Source of the DNA: Streptomyces sp. DvalAA-43
GTDB lineage: Bacteria > Actinomycetota > Actinomycetes > Streptomycetales > Streptomycetaceae
DNA length: 64,000 nt
Assembly (NCBI RefSeq): GCF_900091725.1
Contig: NZ_FMBW01000043.1
Location: forward strand, 310,001 to 374,000
Direction: 5' to 3'
Shown here: in pieces, positions 18,293 to 27,514 of the stretch
How the letters are laid out: the number at the start of each line of letters is the position of its first letter
How positions within the stretch are numbered: the first letter of the stretch is position 1
The notes under the pieces: model-generated
The model's database searches: none
What the model was told of the DNA's origin: nothing
What the model saw: the letters and a program-made list of their open reading frames with translations, nothing else
Position numbers and translations under genes: made by a program

Positions 18293-19009
18293 GTGGAGAC
18301 CACGGTGGGCACGATCACGGCGGTGCGGGCGGCCGCGCTGAGGCTGGAGTCGGTGAGCCGGCGTCATGGCCGGCGCGGCCGGGAGACGACGGCGCTCGAC
18401 GCGGTCAGCTGCGAGGTCCCGGCCGGGAGCTTCACCGCGGTGGTGGGCCCTTCCGGCTCGGGCAAGAGCACGTTCCTCCAGTGTGCGGCGGGGCTGGACC
18501 GTCCGACGTCGGGCACGGTACGGATCGGGACCACCGATCTCGGTTCGCTCTCGGAGGCCGCGCTGACCCGGTTGCGGCGGGACCGGATCGGCTTCGTCTT
18601 CCAGTCGCACGCCCTCAATCTGGTGCCTTCGCTGAGCATCGAGGAGAACGTGGTGCTGCCGTTGGTGCTGGCGGGCGCCGATCCGGCGGACGAGCGGGTG
18701 CTGGTCCGGGGGCGGGACCTGCTGGCCCGGGTCGGGCTGGCGGGCCGCGGTGCGCAGGGTCCCTCGACGCTCTCCGGCGGGCAGCAGCAGCGGGTCGCGG
18801 TGGCAAGGGCGTTGGTGACCGGACCCGAGGTGATCTTCGCGGACGAGCCGACCGCCTCCCTGGACCCGGAGTCGGCGTCGCTGGTCCTCGGTCTGCTGCG
18901 GGACGCGGTGCGGATCGACGGCCGTACGGTCGTGATGGTCACCCATGATCCGGTGGCGGCGGGCTGGGCGGACACCGTGCTGACGATGGACGGCGGTCGG
19001 CTGCGATGA
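18293..19009 (+). CDS. MacB-type ABC transporter ATP-binding protein
   Basis: 238 residues with Walker A GPSGSGKST, signature LSGGQQQRVAVARAL, Walker B VIFADEPTASLD and switch His in VTHD. The sequence is closest to the LolD/MacB/FtsE-type ATPases that pair with FtsX-like permeases. GTG 18293 is preceded by GGAGAAGGA. The stop overlaps the permease start by 4 bp (ATGA), giving a coupled ATPase-permease pair. The function is probably export or extraction of an amphipathic compound or peptide, under control of the divergent two-component system. Confidence 0.92.
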   Translation: METTVGTITAVRAAALRLESVSRRHGRRGRETTALDAVSCEVPAGSFTAVVGPSGSGKSTFLQCAAGLDRPTSGTVRIGTTDLGSLSEAALTRLRRDRIGFVFQSHALNLVPSLSIEENVVLPLVLAGADPADERVLVRGRDLLARVGLAGRGAQGPSTLSGGQQQRVAVARALVTGPEVIFADEPTASLDPESASLVLGLLRDAVRIDGRTVVMVTHDPVAAGWADTVLTMDGGRLR

Positions 19010-21693
19010 GCCGGAACGAGGACGGCACGAAGAGCAGGAAGAACAGGAGGAAGGGGAACGACGCAAGCGGGACCGGCGGCGGCCGGGCGGCGCGGTCCGG
19101 GGCGGACGTGCGGTTCGGTGTGCGGCGGGCGTCGGCGTTTCTCGCCCGGCGTTCGCTGCGGGCCCATCGCCGGGCCTGGGGCGCGGTGTTCGCCGCGACG
19201 GCGGCGGCGTCCGCACTGATCGGCGCCTTCGCCCTCGTCGTCGGTTCGCTGCTGCTGGCGCAGCCGCCGGTGGAGCGCTACGCGGGGGCCGACGCGGTGG
19301 TGACGGCCGACCAGGAGGTGACGTACACCGCGAAGCCGTGGGGCAGCAAACCGAAGACCACGTCGACGTATCTGCCGGAACGGGTACGGCTCGACCGTGC
19401 CCTGGTGGCGAAGGCGGCCGCCGCGCGCGGGGTCGCGAAGGCCGTCGCGGACGATGCGGTGCCGCTGACCGTGGGCGGCCGGGGCGGCGCGGCTCCGGGC
19501 CTCGGCCGTTCCTGGGCGGCCGCCGCGCTCACCCCGTACCGGCTGACGGACGGGCACGCGCCCGGATCCGCCACCGAGGTGGTCCTCGACGGCGCGCTGG
19601 CGGCCGCCACCGGAAGCAGGACCGGTGGCCGGGTGACCCTGCAGGTCGACGGGGCTCCCCGGACGTACACCGTCAGCGGTGTCGCCGAGCGCGGCCACCG
19701 GGACGGCTCCCCCGCCGTCTTCCTCACCGAGCGACACCTCACCGCCCTGGCCGGGCACCCCGGCACGGTCGACGCGGTCGGCGTCATCGCCGGCCAGGGG
19801 GTGTCCGCCGACGCGCTGCGGGCCTCACTGGAGAGGGCGCTGCCCGACCGGGCCCATGGCGACCGCGGGGTCCGGGTGCTCACCGGCCCGGAGCGCGGGC
19901 AGGCCGAGCACCCGGACGCGCTCGGCGCCCGCGGTGATCTGCTGCCGATGCTCGCCTCCATCACGGGGACGGTCTTCATGGTGGCGCTCCTGGTGATCGC
20001 GACCACCCTCTCCCAGGCGGTCCACCAGCGCTCCGGTGAACTGGCGCTGCTGCGTGCCGTCGGGGCGACGCCCCGGCAGCTGAGATCGGCCGTCGGCCGC
20101 GAGGTGAGCCGGGTGGCCGGTGCGGCGGCGGTGCTGGGCGGGGTCGGCGCCGTACCGCTGGGGCTGCTGATGCGGTCGCTCCTGACGACGGATCCGCTGC
20201 CGCTGCCGGTACCGGTGTGGCTGCCGTTCGCCGCGGGTGCCGCCGCCGCGTCGGTCGTCGCGCTCACCGCCCGTCCGGTGTCGTTGCTCGCGGCCCGGTC
20301 CATCACCGGGCTGCGGCCCGCCGCCGCACTGGGCGCGGCCCGTGCGCCCGAGCCGGGCGAGCCGGGCAGGGTGCGCACCGTCGCCGGGGCGGTGCTGGCC
20401 GTGGCGGGTGTCGGTGCGGCCGGTACGGCGACGGCGCAGGGCGGGCAGGCCGCCGCGCTGGCCGCTTCGGGGGCGGCGACCTCGCTGATCATCGCCGTGG
20501 CGCTGCTCGGTCCGTGGATCGCCCGGGGGGCGACGCGGGTCCTCGGTGCTCCGGTGCGGCGGGCCGGTGGGGTCTCCGGCTTCCTCGCCGCCAAGTCCGC
20601 CGACGCGCACCACCGGCGCCTCGGTGCGGCGATCACCCCGATCGTGCTGGTCGTCGCGTTCGTCTGCGTACAGCTGGCTGCGGGCTCGACGCTGGAGCGG
20701 GCCGCCGACCGGCAGGCCGCCGACGCGCTCCGGGCCGACCTGGTGGTGACGGGCCCGGCCTCCGGGCTGCCGGCCGGTGCGGCTCCGGCCGTGCGCGGGG
20801 CGGCGGGGGTGGCTGCGGCGACCGGGGTGCTGCGCTCCGGTGTCGTCCTCGCGCACCGGGAGATGGGCGATCCGAAGCTGGACCGGTTCCCGGTGCTGGG
20901 GGTGACGGCGGACCAGCTGTCCGGCACGCTCGATCCGCGGGTCACCTCGGGCGATCTGGCGGACCTCACCGGCACGGGCACGGTGGCGGTCGGCGAGGAC
21001 CGGGCCGACGCGCTCGATGTCGGTCCCGGTGACACGGTGGAGCTCCGGCTCGGCGACGGCGCCGAGGTACGGCTGCGCGTGGTGGCGCTCTACGAACGGG
21101 CGTTGGGGCTCGGCGAGTTCATGCTGCCGCGCGAGGCGCTGGCCGGACATGTCTCGGCCCCCCGCGACCAGCGGATCCTGATCCGCTCGGCGGACGGCGC
21201 CACGGCCTCCGCCACCGCCGCCTCGGTCCGGCGGGCGCTCACCGCCTACACGGGGGTGCGGGTCCGTGCCGCGACGGCCGACGACATTCGGATCGCACCG
21301 TCGTCGTCGGACCAGGACGACGCGATGGTCGTCATCGGGGTCGGGGTGATCGGTGGTTTCGCGCTGCTCGCGGTGGTCAGCACCCTGTCCCTGATCACGG
21401 TGGGCCGTCGCCCCGAGTTCCGGCTGCTGCGGATGGTCGGCGCGGGCCGCCGCCAGGTGCGGCGGATGCTGGTGCTGGAGACGGGGCTGGTGACGGTGGC
21501 CGGACTGGCGATCGGCACGCTGGTCGCGGCGATCCCGCTGCTGGCGTTCGCGGTGTCGGTGACCGGTTCGCTGCCGTATCTGCCGGCGGCGCGGTACGGG
21601 GTGCTCGCCCTGGCCGTGGCGGTCGCGGCGGGGGCGGGGACGCTGTGGCCGGCGTCGTCCGGCGGCCGGTTCGCCCTGGGGCACCGGTCCTGA
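19006..21693 (+). CDS. FtsX-like ABC transporter permease (two FtsX units)
   Basis: 895 residues. After a charged N-terminus and a first membrane helix (about 60-88) there is a ~220-residue extracytoplasmic domain, then three helices of the first FtsX core (about 305-425, with QRSGELALLRAVGATPRQLR), a central helix pair, a second extracytoplasmic domain (about 560-750) and a second FtsX core (about 765-890, GRRPEFRLLRMVGAGRRQVRR). This is the duplicated architecture of mechanotransmission-type permeases. It overlaps the ATPase gene by 4 bp. Three 10-bp repeats ending in TGATCCG begin at the stop codon. Confidence 0.9.
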   Translation: MSRNEDGTKSRKNRRKGNDASGTGGGRAARSGADVRFGVRRASAFLARRSLRAHRRAWGAVFAATAAASALIGAFALVVGSLLLAQPPVERYAGADAVVTADQEVTYTAKPWGSKPKTTSTYLPERVRLDRALVAKAAAARGVAKAVADDAVPLTVGGRGGAAPGLGRSWAAAALTPYRLTDGHAPGSATEVVLDGALAAATGSRTGGRVTLQVDGAPRTYTVSGVAERGHRDGSPAVFLTERHLTALAGHPGTVDAVGVIAGQGVSADALRASLERALPDRAHGDRGVRVLTGPERGQAEHPDALGARGDLLPMLASITGTVFMVALLVIATTLSQAVHQRSGELALLRAVGATPRQLRSAVGREVSRVAGAAAVLGGVGAVPLGLLMRSLLTTDPLPLPVPVWLPFAAGAAAASVVALTARPVSLLAARSITGLRPAAALGAARAPEPGEPGRVRTVAGAVLAVAGVGAAGTATAQGGQAAALAASGAATSLIIAVALLGPWIARGATRVLGAPVRRAGGVSGFLAAKSADAHHRRLGAAITPIVLVVAFVCVQLAAGSTLERAADRQAADALRADLVVTGPASGLPAGAAPAVRGAAGVAAATGVLRSGVVLAHREMGDPKLDRFPVLGVTADQLSGTLDPRVTSGDLADLTGTGTVAVGEDRADALDVGPGDTVELRLGDGAEVRLRVVALYERALGLGEFMLPREALAGHVSAPRDQRILIRSADGATASATAASVRRALTAYTGVRVRAATADDIRIAPSSSDQDDAMVVIGVGVIGGFALLAVVSTLSLITVGRRPEFRLLRMVGAGRRQVRRMLVLETGLVTVAGLAIGTLVAAIPLLAFAVSVTGSLPYLPAARYGVLALAVAVAAGAGTLWPASSGGRFALGHRS

Positions 21694-21739
21694 TCCGGCC
21701 TGATCCGCACTGATCCGGGCGGAAGGCCCTGGGCGCGGG

Positions 21740-22672
21740 TCACGGTGGTACGGGCAGGGGCAGCGCCCCCTCCCGTACCGCCGCCTCGGCCAGCGCGTCG
21801 AGCACCGGGGCGATCAGCGGATGCCCCTCCGCCCCCTGGCGCACCGCGGCGAAGACCCGGCGGGTCGGCGCGTTGCCCTCCACCGGCCGCACCACCACTC
21901 CCGTCAGCTCCATCCCCAGCAGCGCGGAGCGCGGCACCAGCGCCACCCCGGCGCCCGCCCCGGCCAGCGCGACCACCGCGCGGAAGTCGTCGGAGGAGTG
22001 CTCCAGCCTCGGCTGGAAACCGGCGAACTCGCAGGACAGGACCACCACGTCGTGGCAGGGGTTGCCGGGGTACGGGCCGATCCAGGCGTCCTTCTCCAGG
22101 TCGGCGATGGCCACCTGGGCCCGGCCGGCCAGCGGATGCCCGAGCGGCAGCACCGCGTCGAACGGCTCGGAGTACAGCGGCACCCGGGTCAGGCGCCGGT
22201 CGTCCTCGCCCGGGGCGCCCCGGTACTCGACGGCGACCGCCACATCGACCTGCCGGTCGAGCACCATCGGCACGCTCGCGTCGCCCTCGGCGTCCTGGAC
22301 CCGGACCCGGATGCCGGGCGCGGTGCGCGTCAGTCCGGCGATCGCGGGGGCCAGGACCAGGCCGATGCCGGTGGCGAACGCGGCGACGGTGACCGTGCCC
22401 GCGTCCCCCGCGCTGTAGGCGGCGAGCTCCGCCTCGGCCCGCTCCAGCTGGGCCAGCACCGCGTTGGTGTGGGTCAGCAGGATCTCCCCGGCGGGGGTCA
22501 GCCGGGCGCCGCGCGCGCCCCGTTCGACGAGCCGGTGCCCGGTCTCCTGCTCCAGGGCGGCGAGCTGCTGGGAGACGGCGGAGGGGGTGAGGTAGAGCGC
22601 GGCGGCGGCTGCGGTCACCGTGCGGTGGTCGGCCACCGCACGGAGGATGCGCAGCCGCCGTGAATCGATCAT
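21740..22672 (-). CDS. LysR family transcriptional regulator
   Basis: 310 residues: N-terminal winged HTH (MIDSRRLRILRAVADH, then ALYLTPSAVSQQLAALEQETG) and a LysR substrate-binding domain from about residue 88. The start at the ATG 22670-22672 fits the family; an ATG at 22681 adds three residues and neither has a strong ribosome site. It lies downstream of kbl on the same strand but a terminator separates them, so it is probably an independent unit. The ligand and targets are not evident; the adjacent tdh-kbl operon is one possibility. Confidence 0.88.
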   Translation of the reverse strand: MIDSRRLRILRAVADHRTVTAAAAALYLTPSAVSQQLAALEQETGHRLVERGARGARLTPAGEILLTHTNAVLAQLERAEAELAAYSAGDAGTVTVAAFATGIGLVLAPAIAGLTRTAPGIRVRVQDAEGDASVPMVLDRQVDVAVAVEYRGAPGEDDRRLTRVPLYSEPFDAVLPLGHPLAGRAQVAIADLEKDAWIGPYPGNPCHDVVVLSCEFAGFQPRLEHSSDDFRAVVALAGAGAGVALVPRSALLGMELTGVVVRPVEGNAPTRRVFAAVRQGAEGHPLIAPVLDALAEAAVREGALPLPVPP

Positions 22673-22748
22673 GTGACCCATTGTCCCAGGTCACGGGGGA
22701 GACTTGCCCCCGGTCACGGAGGGGGCTCGTCCCCTGCCACGGAGGGAA

Positions 22749-22766
22749 CCCCGCCGCAGGGCGGGG
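22749..22766 (-). terminator. Rho-independent-type hairpin after kbl
   Basis: CCCCGCC (22749-22755), loop GCAG, GGCGGGG (22760-22766): a perfect 7-bp stem 19 nt after the kbl stop, extended outward by GGGA/CTCCC-like pairing. It separates tdh-kbl from the LysR gene. Confidence 0.65.
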
Positions 22767-22784
22767 CTCCCCCGGGGCCGGGTG

Positions 22785-23978
<1,194 letters not shown>

Positions 23979-24016
23979 GAGGGGTGTCTCCCGGCTCGAT
24001 AGCTGGATACGGGTGG

Positions 24017-25045
24017 TCAGGAGGTCCAGTCGAGGATGACCTTGCCGCCGCGGCCGCTCGCCGCGTCGTCGAAGGCCGCCTCGAAGTCGCGGTAGCCGTA
24101 CCGGCCGGTGATCACGGGGGCGAGGTCGAGGCCGCCCTCCAGCAGTACGGACATGGCGTACCAGGTCTCGAACATCTCACGGCCGTAGATGCCCTTGACG
24201 GTGATCATCGAGGTGACGATGCGGGACCAGTCGACGGCGAACTCCTCGGACGGCAGTCCGAGCATGGCGATCCGGCCGCCGTGCGTCATGTTCGCGATCA
24301 TGTCGCGCATCGCCTCGGGCCGGCCGGACATCTCCAGGCCGACGTCGAAACCCTCGCGCAGTCCGAGCCGCTTCTGGCCCTCGGTGATGGTCTCCTCGCC
24401 GACGTTCAGGGCGAGGCTGACGCCGACCTTGCGGGCCAGTTCGAGGCGGGCCTCGCTGACGTCGGTGATGACGACGTGGCGGGCGCCCGCGTGCTTGGCG
24501 ACGGCCGCGGCCATGATGCCGATCGGTCCGGCGCCGGTGATCAGGACGTCCTCGCCGACCAGCGGGAACGACAGCGCGGTGTGCACGGCGTTGCCGAACG
24601 GGTCGAAGATCGCGGCGACGTCGAGGTCGACGGGGGTCCGGTGCACCCAGACGTTGGAGGCGGGCAGCGCGACGTACTCGGCGAACGCCCCGTCCCGGCC
24701 GACGCCGAGGCCGACCGTGGAGCGGCAGAGGTGGCGGCGGCCGGCCAGGCAGTTGCGGCACTTGCCGCACACCAGGTGGCCCTCACCGCTGACCAGGTCG
24801 CCGACGTTGATGTCGACGACGTCGGCGCCGGTCTCCGCGACCTCGCCGACGAACTCGTGCCCGAGGACGAGCGGGGTGCGTACGGCCTGCTGCGCCCAGC
24901 CGTCGTAGTTGCGGATGTGCAGATCGGTGCCGCAGATGCCGGTGCGGAGGACCTTGATCAGTACGTCCGTGGGGCCGATCTCCGGCTCCGGCACGTCCAT
25001 CAGCCAGAGTCCGGGCTCGGCCTTCTGCTTCACGAGTGCCTTCAC
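24017..25045 (-). CDS. tdh: L-threonine 3-dehydrogenase
   Basis: 342 residues, zinc-dependent medium-chain dehydrogenase. It oxidises threonine to 2-amino-3-ketobutyrate with NAD+. Catalytic zinc ligands are C38 and H63-E64 in GHEFVGEV; the structural zinc site is C93, C96, C99 and C107 (CGKCRNCLAGRRHLC). The Rossmann motif is GAGPIGIMA. I chose the GTG at 25043-25045, giving the KALVKQKAEPGLWL start typical of Tdh, with an AGGGAG site about 8 nt upstream; the open frame continues much further upstream in non-conserved sequence. The 261 bp upstream (25046-25306) hold the promoter and the end of the kinase operon, without a clear gene. Confidence 0.96.
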   Translation of the reverse strand: MKALVKQKAEPGLWLMDVPEPEIGPTDVLIKVLRTGICGTDLHIRNYDGWAQQAVRTPLVLGHEFVGEVAETGADVVDINVGDLVSGEGHLVCGKCRNCLAGRRHLCRSTVGLGVGRDGAFAEYVALPASNVWVHRTPVDLDVAAIFDPFGNAVHTALSFPLVGEDVLITGAGPIGIMAAAVAKHAGARHVVITDVSEARLELARKVGVSLALNVGEETITEGQKRLGLREGFDVGLEMSGRPEAMRDMIANMTHGGRIAMLGLPSEEFAVDWSRIVTSMITVKGIYGREMFETWYAMSVLLEGGLDLAPVITGRYGYRDFEAAFDDAASGRGGKVILDWTS

Positions 25046-25306
25046 GGCTGTGGCTCCCTGCGCTGGTGCGGTGTTGAGTACCCGGGCCGGGGGCATGCCA
25101 AGGGGAAGCCTGCGGCCCGGGAAATCGAGAGGGACGGGACACATCGGCAGCGCGCGTCGATCGGCTGCCGCGCACCATCCTCGGCCGTCACGGAGAAATC
25201 TGCCGCACCCCGCGCCACAGGTCCATCGAGGTTTTCTTAAGCGCGCCCGAAGATCCGCTTCATGCCGTCGGCGCGGCTCCCCCGTCCGGCGCACGGCGGG
25301 CCGGGC

Positions 25307-27508
25307 TCAGACCTTGGTGTAGGGCCCCAGGAAGCGGGCCCGGCCGTGCTCGACCCGGTAGAGGAAGATCCCCGTCTCGATCCGCACCTTCCGGACGGCG
25401 GAGGAGAAGGAGAGCGTCCGGGTGATGCCCGGGTGGCTGGCCCGGAACAGCCGCTGGGCGACGCCACCGCGTTCCGGGGCGGCGCCCGTGGCCGGGACGG
25501 CCCGTGCGATCAGTCCGACCGCGTCGTACGCCTCGGCGGACCAGCGGGCCGGTGCGGTCCCGAACCGCTTCCGGTACGCGGCGGTGAACGTCTTCGCGGC
25601 CGGGAGCGCCGTCGGGTCGGTGTACGCCTGGGCGAAGACCCACCCTTCGGCGGCCTTCCCCGACCGGCGGAGGAAGGCGGGTGCCAGGACCGGCCCGACG
25701 GACATGCCGGTACCGGTGAATCCGGCGTCGGCGAGGGCGGTGGCGCAGCGGGCGCCCCGGTCGGGTGACGATCCGGCGTACACGACCGCGTCCGCACGGG
25801 CGGCGACCACCGCTCGGGCGGCCGGGGCGAAGTCGGCGGTGTCCGCCCCGACCGTGCGTACGGTCACCTCCAGCCCCTCGGTCGGGGTGTCCCGGAACTG
25901 GTTCGCGACCGACCAGACGCCCCGGGGGTCGGCGTGGTCCTCGACGAGGACCACCCGTCGGGCCGGGCGCACCCGGGTCAGGTACCGGATCAGACCGATG
26001 GACAGAGAGCTGTCGAAGGGCCGGGTCACGCAGAGGTACTCGGTGCCCGCCCAGTCGGCGGTGGTGGACCGTGCCGCGACGACGACCAGGGGGAGGCGTG
26101 CCTTCTCGTAGCGGCTGACGACGGCCTCGGCGGCGACGTCCCCGGTGGGACCGACCACGGTGAGCACGTCCGGATCGGCGGCCAGCCGGTTGGCGACGTG
26201 CAGGGCACGGGCCGGGTCCCCGGCGTCGTCCTCGGTGCGCAGGGCGAGCCGGAAGCCCGCGCCGGTACGTGCGTTGTGGTCCTCTACGGCGAGCCGCATC
26301 CCGCGTTGGTGCGCCAGGCCGGCCGCCCTCCCCGGCCCGCTCAGGTCCGCGTGCAGGCCGAGCGTGTACGTGGGAAGGGCGCGGGAGGACGTGCCCGCGC
26401 CGCGCGGTCGCCCGGCCAGCCGGGCAGCGGCGGCGGCGCCGCCCGTCAGGAGGACCGCGCCGCCGGCCGCGGCGATGAGGACCCGCCGTCGCGAGGGCCC
26501 GGACGGACCGGGGTCCCCGACGACGGTGGGCGGTTCGGGGGTGGGGAGCGCGAGGGCGGCGGCCGAACGTTCGGCGATCAGCGCGGCGAGACCCGGCGGC
26601 GCCCAGGAGGACCCGTCCGCGGGTGCGGCGCCGGTGAGCCGCTCCTCCGCCTGACGCGCCGTGAACGGATCCTCGGCCGTCTGACGCGCCGTGAACCGGT
26701 CTTCGCCCTGACGGGCTGCAAGCCGCTCCTCCGCCTGACGCGCCGTGGGCCGGTCCGCCGGGTCCTTGGCGAGGCAGGCCGTGACCAGGGGCCGCAGTGC
26801 GGGCGGCAGTCCGTCCAGGTCGGGTTCCTCGTGCACGGTCCGGAAGAGCGCTCCGGCGCCGCCGCCCCTGCCGAACGGGGGCCGTCCGGTCGCCGCGTAC
26901 GCGAGGACGCAGCCCAGCGAGAAGAGGTCGCAGGCCGGTCCGAGCGGCCCCGCGGAAGCCTGTTCGGGGGCGAGGTAGCCGGGTGTGCCGATCACGGCGC
27001 CGGTGGCGGTGAGAGCGGTGGCTCCCTCGTGGCGTGCGATGCCGAAGTCGATGAGCCGGGGCCCGTCGAGCGCGAGGAGCACATTGCCGGGCTTGAGGTC
27101 GCGGTGGACGAGCCCGGCCGCGTGCACGGCGACGAGCGCGCCGGCCAGGCGGGCGCCGAGCACCCGGACGGTGGCGGCCGGCAGCGGTCCCCCGGTCCCG
27201 ACGGCCTCGGCCAGCGAGGGCCCCGGCACGAACGCGGTGGCCAGCCAGGGTTCCCGGGCCTCGGTGTCGGCCCCCGTGACCGGGACCACCCACGGTCCGG
27301 CGACCCGCCCGGCGGCCTCGGACTCGCGCCGGAAGCGGGCCCGGAAGCCGGGGTCGGCGGCGAGCTCGGCCCGGATCACCTTCACGGCGGCGAGCGCCCC
27401 GCCCGGCGAACGGGCCAGGTAGACCACGCCCATGCCGCCCGCGCCGAGCCGTACCAGGGTGCGGTACTCGCCGATGGTGCGGGGGTCGTCCGGGGTGAGC
27501 GGCCGCAT
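25307..27508 (-). CDS. Transmembrane Ser/Thr protein kinase with extracellular ABC-type ligand-binding domain (second of a pair)
   Basis: 733 residues. Hanks-type kinase domain about 14-256 with glycine loop GAGGMGVVY, ATP lysine K43, HRDLKPGNVLL and DFGIA. A linker carries four tandem ARQ-x-x-E-x-x-x units (residues 256-292), followed by an Ala-rich transmembrane helix about 341-365. The extracellular part (about 380-733) resembles a type-I periplasmic binding protein (Leu/Ile/Val-binding, Peripla_BP_6): LHADLSGPG, VVGPTGDVAAEAVV, DSSLSIGLIRYL. The domain should couple small-ligand binding to kinase activity. It lacks PASTA repeats. It starts 6 bp after its paralogue and reads as the last gene of the lipoprotein-kinase-kinase operon. 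Confidence 0.88.
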   Translation of the reverse strand: MRPLTPDDPRTIGEYRTLVRLGAGGMGVVYLARSPGGALAAVKVIRAELAADPGFRARFRRESEAAGRVAGPWVVPVTGADTEAREPWLATAFVPGPSLAEAVGTGGPLPAATVRVLGARLAGALVAVHAAGLVHRDLKPGNVLLALDGPRLIDFGIARHEGATALTATGAVIGTPGYLAPEQASAGPLGPACDLFSLGCVLAYAATGRPPFGRGGGAGALFRTVHEEPDLDGLPPALRPLVTACLAKDPADRPTARQAEERLAARQGEDRFTARQTAEDPFTARQAEERLTGAAPADGSSWAPPGLAALIAERSAAALALPTPEPPTVVGDPGPSGPSRRRVLIAAAGGAVLLTGGAAAAARLAGRPRGAGTSSRALPTYTLGLHADLSGPGRAAGLAHQRGMRLAVEDHNARTGAGFRLALRTEDDAGDPARALHVANRLAADPDVLTVVGPTGDVAAEAVVSRYEKARLPLVVVAARSTTADWAGTEYLCVTRPFDSSLSIGLIRYLTRVRPARRVVLVEDHADPRGVWSVANQFRDTPTEGLEVTVRTVGADTADFAPAARAVVAARADAVVYAGSSPDRGARCATALADAGFTGTGMSVGPVLAPAFLRRSGKAAEGWVFAQAYTDPTALPAAKTFTAAYRKRFGTAPARWSAEAYDAVGLIARAVPATGAAPERGGVAQRLFRASHPGITRTLSFSSAVRKVRIETGIFLYRVEHGRARFLGPYTKV
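26633..26743 (-). repeat. In-gene tandem repeat coding four 9-10 residue ARQ units
   Basis: Four consecutive units start with ARQ and run ARQAEERLA, ARQGEDRFT, ARQTAEDPFT and ARQAEERLT. They lie between the kinase fold and the membrane helix and are absent from the neighbouring paralogue. The first unit grows out of the conserved RPTA end of the kinase domain, which suggests expansion of a 27-30 bp segment. Confidence 0.8.
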
Positions 27509-27514
27509 GCCGGA

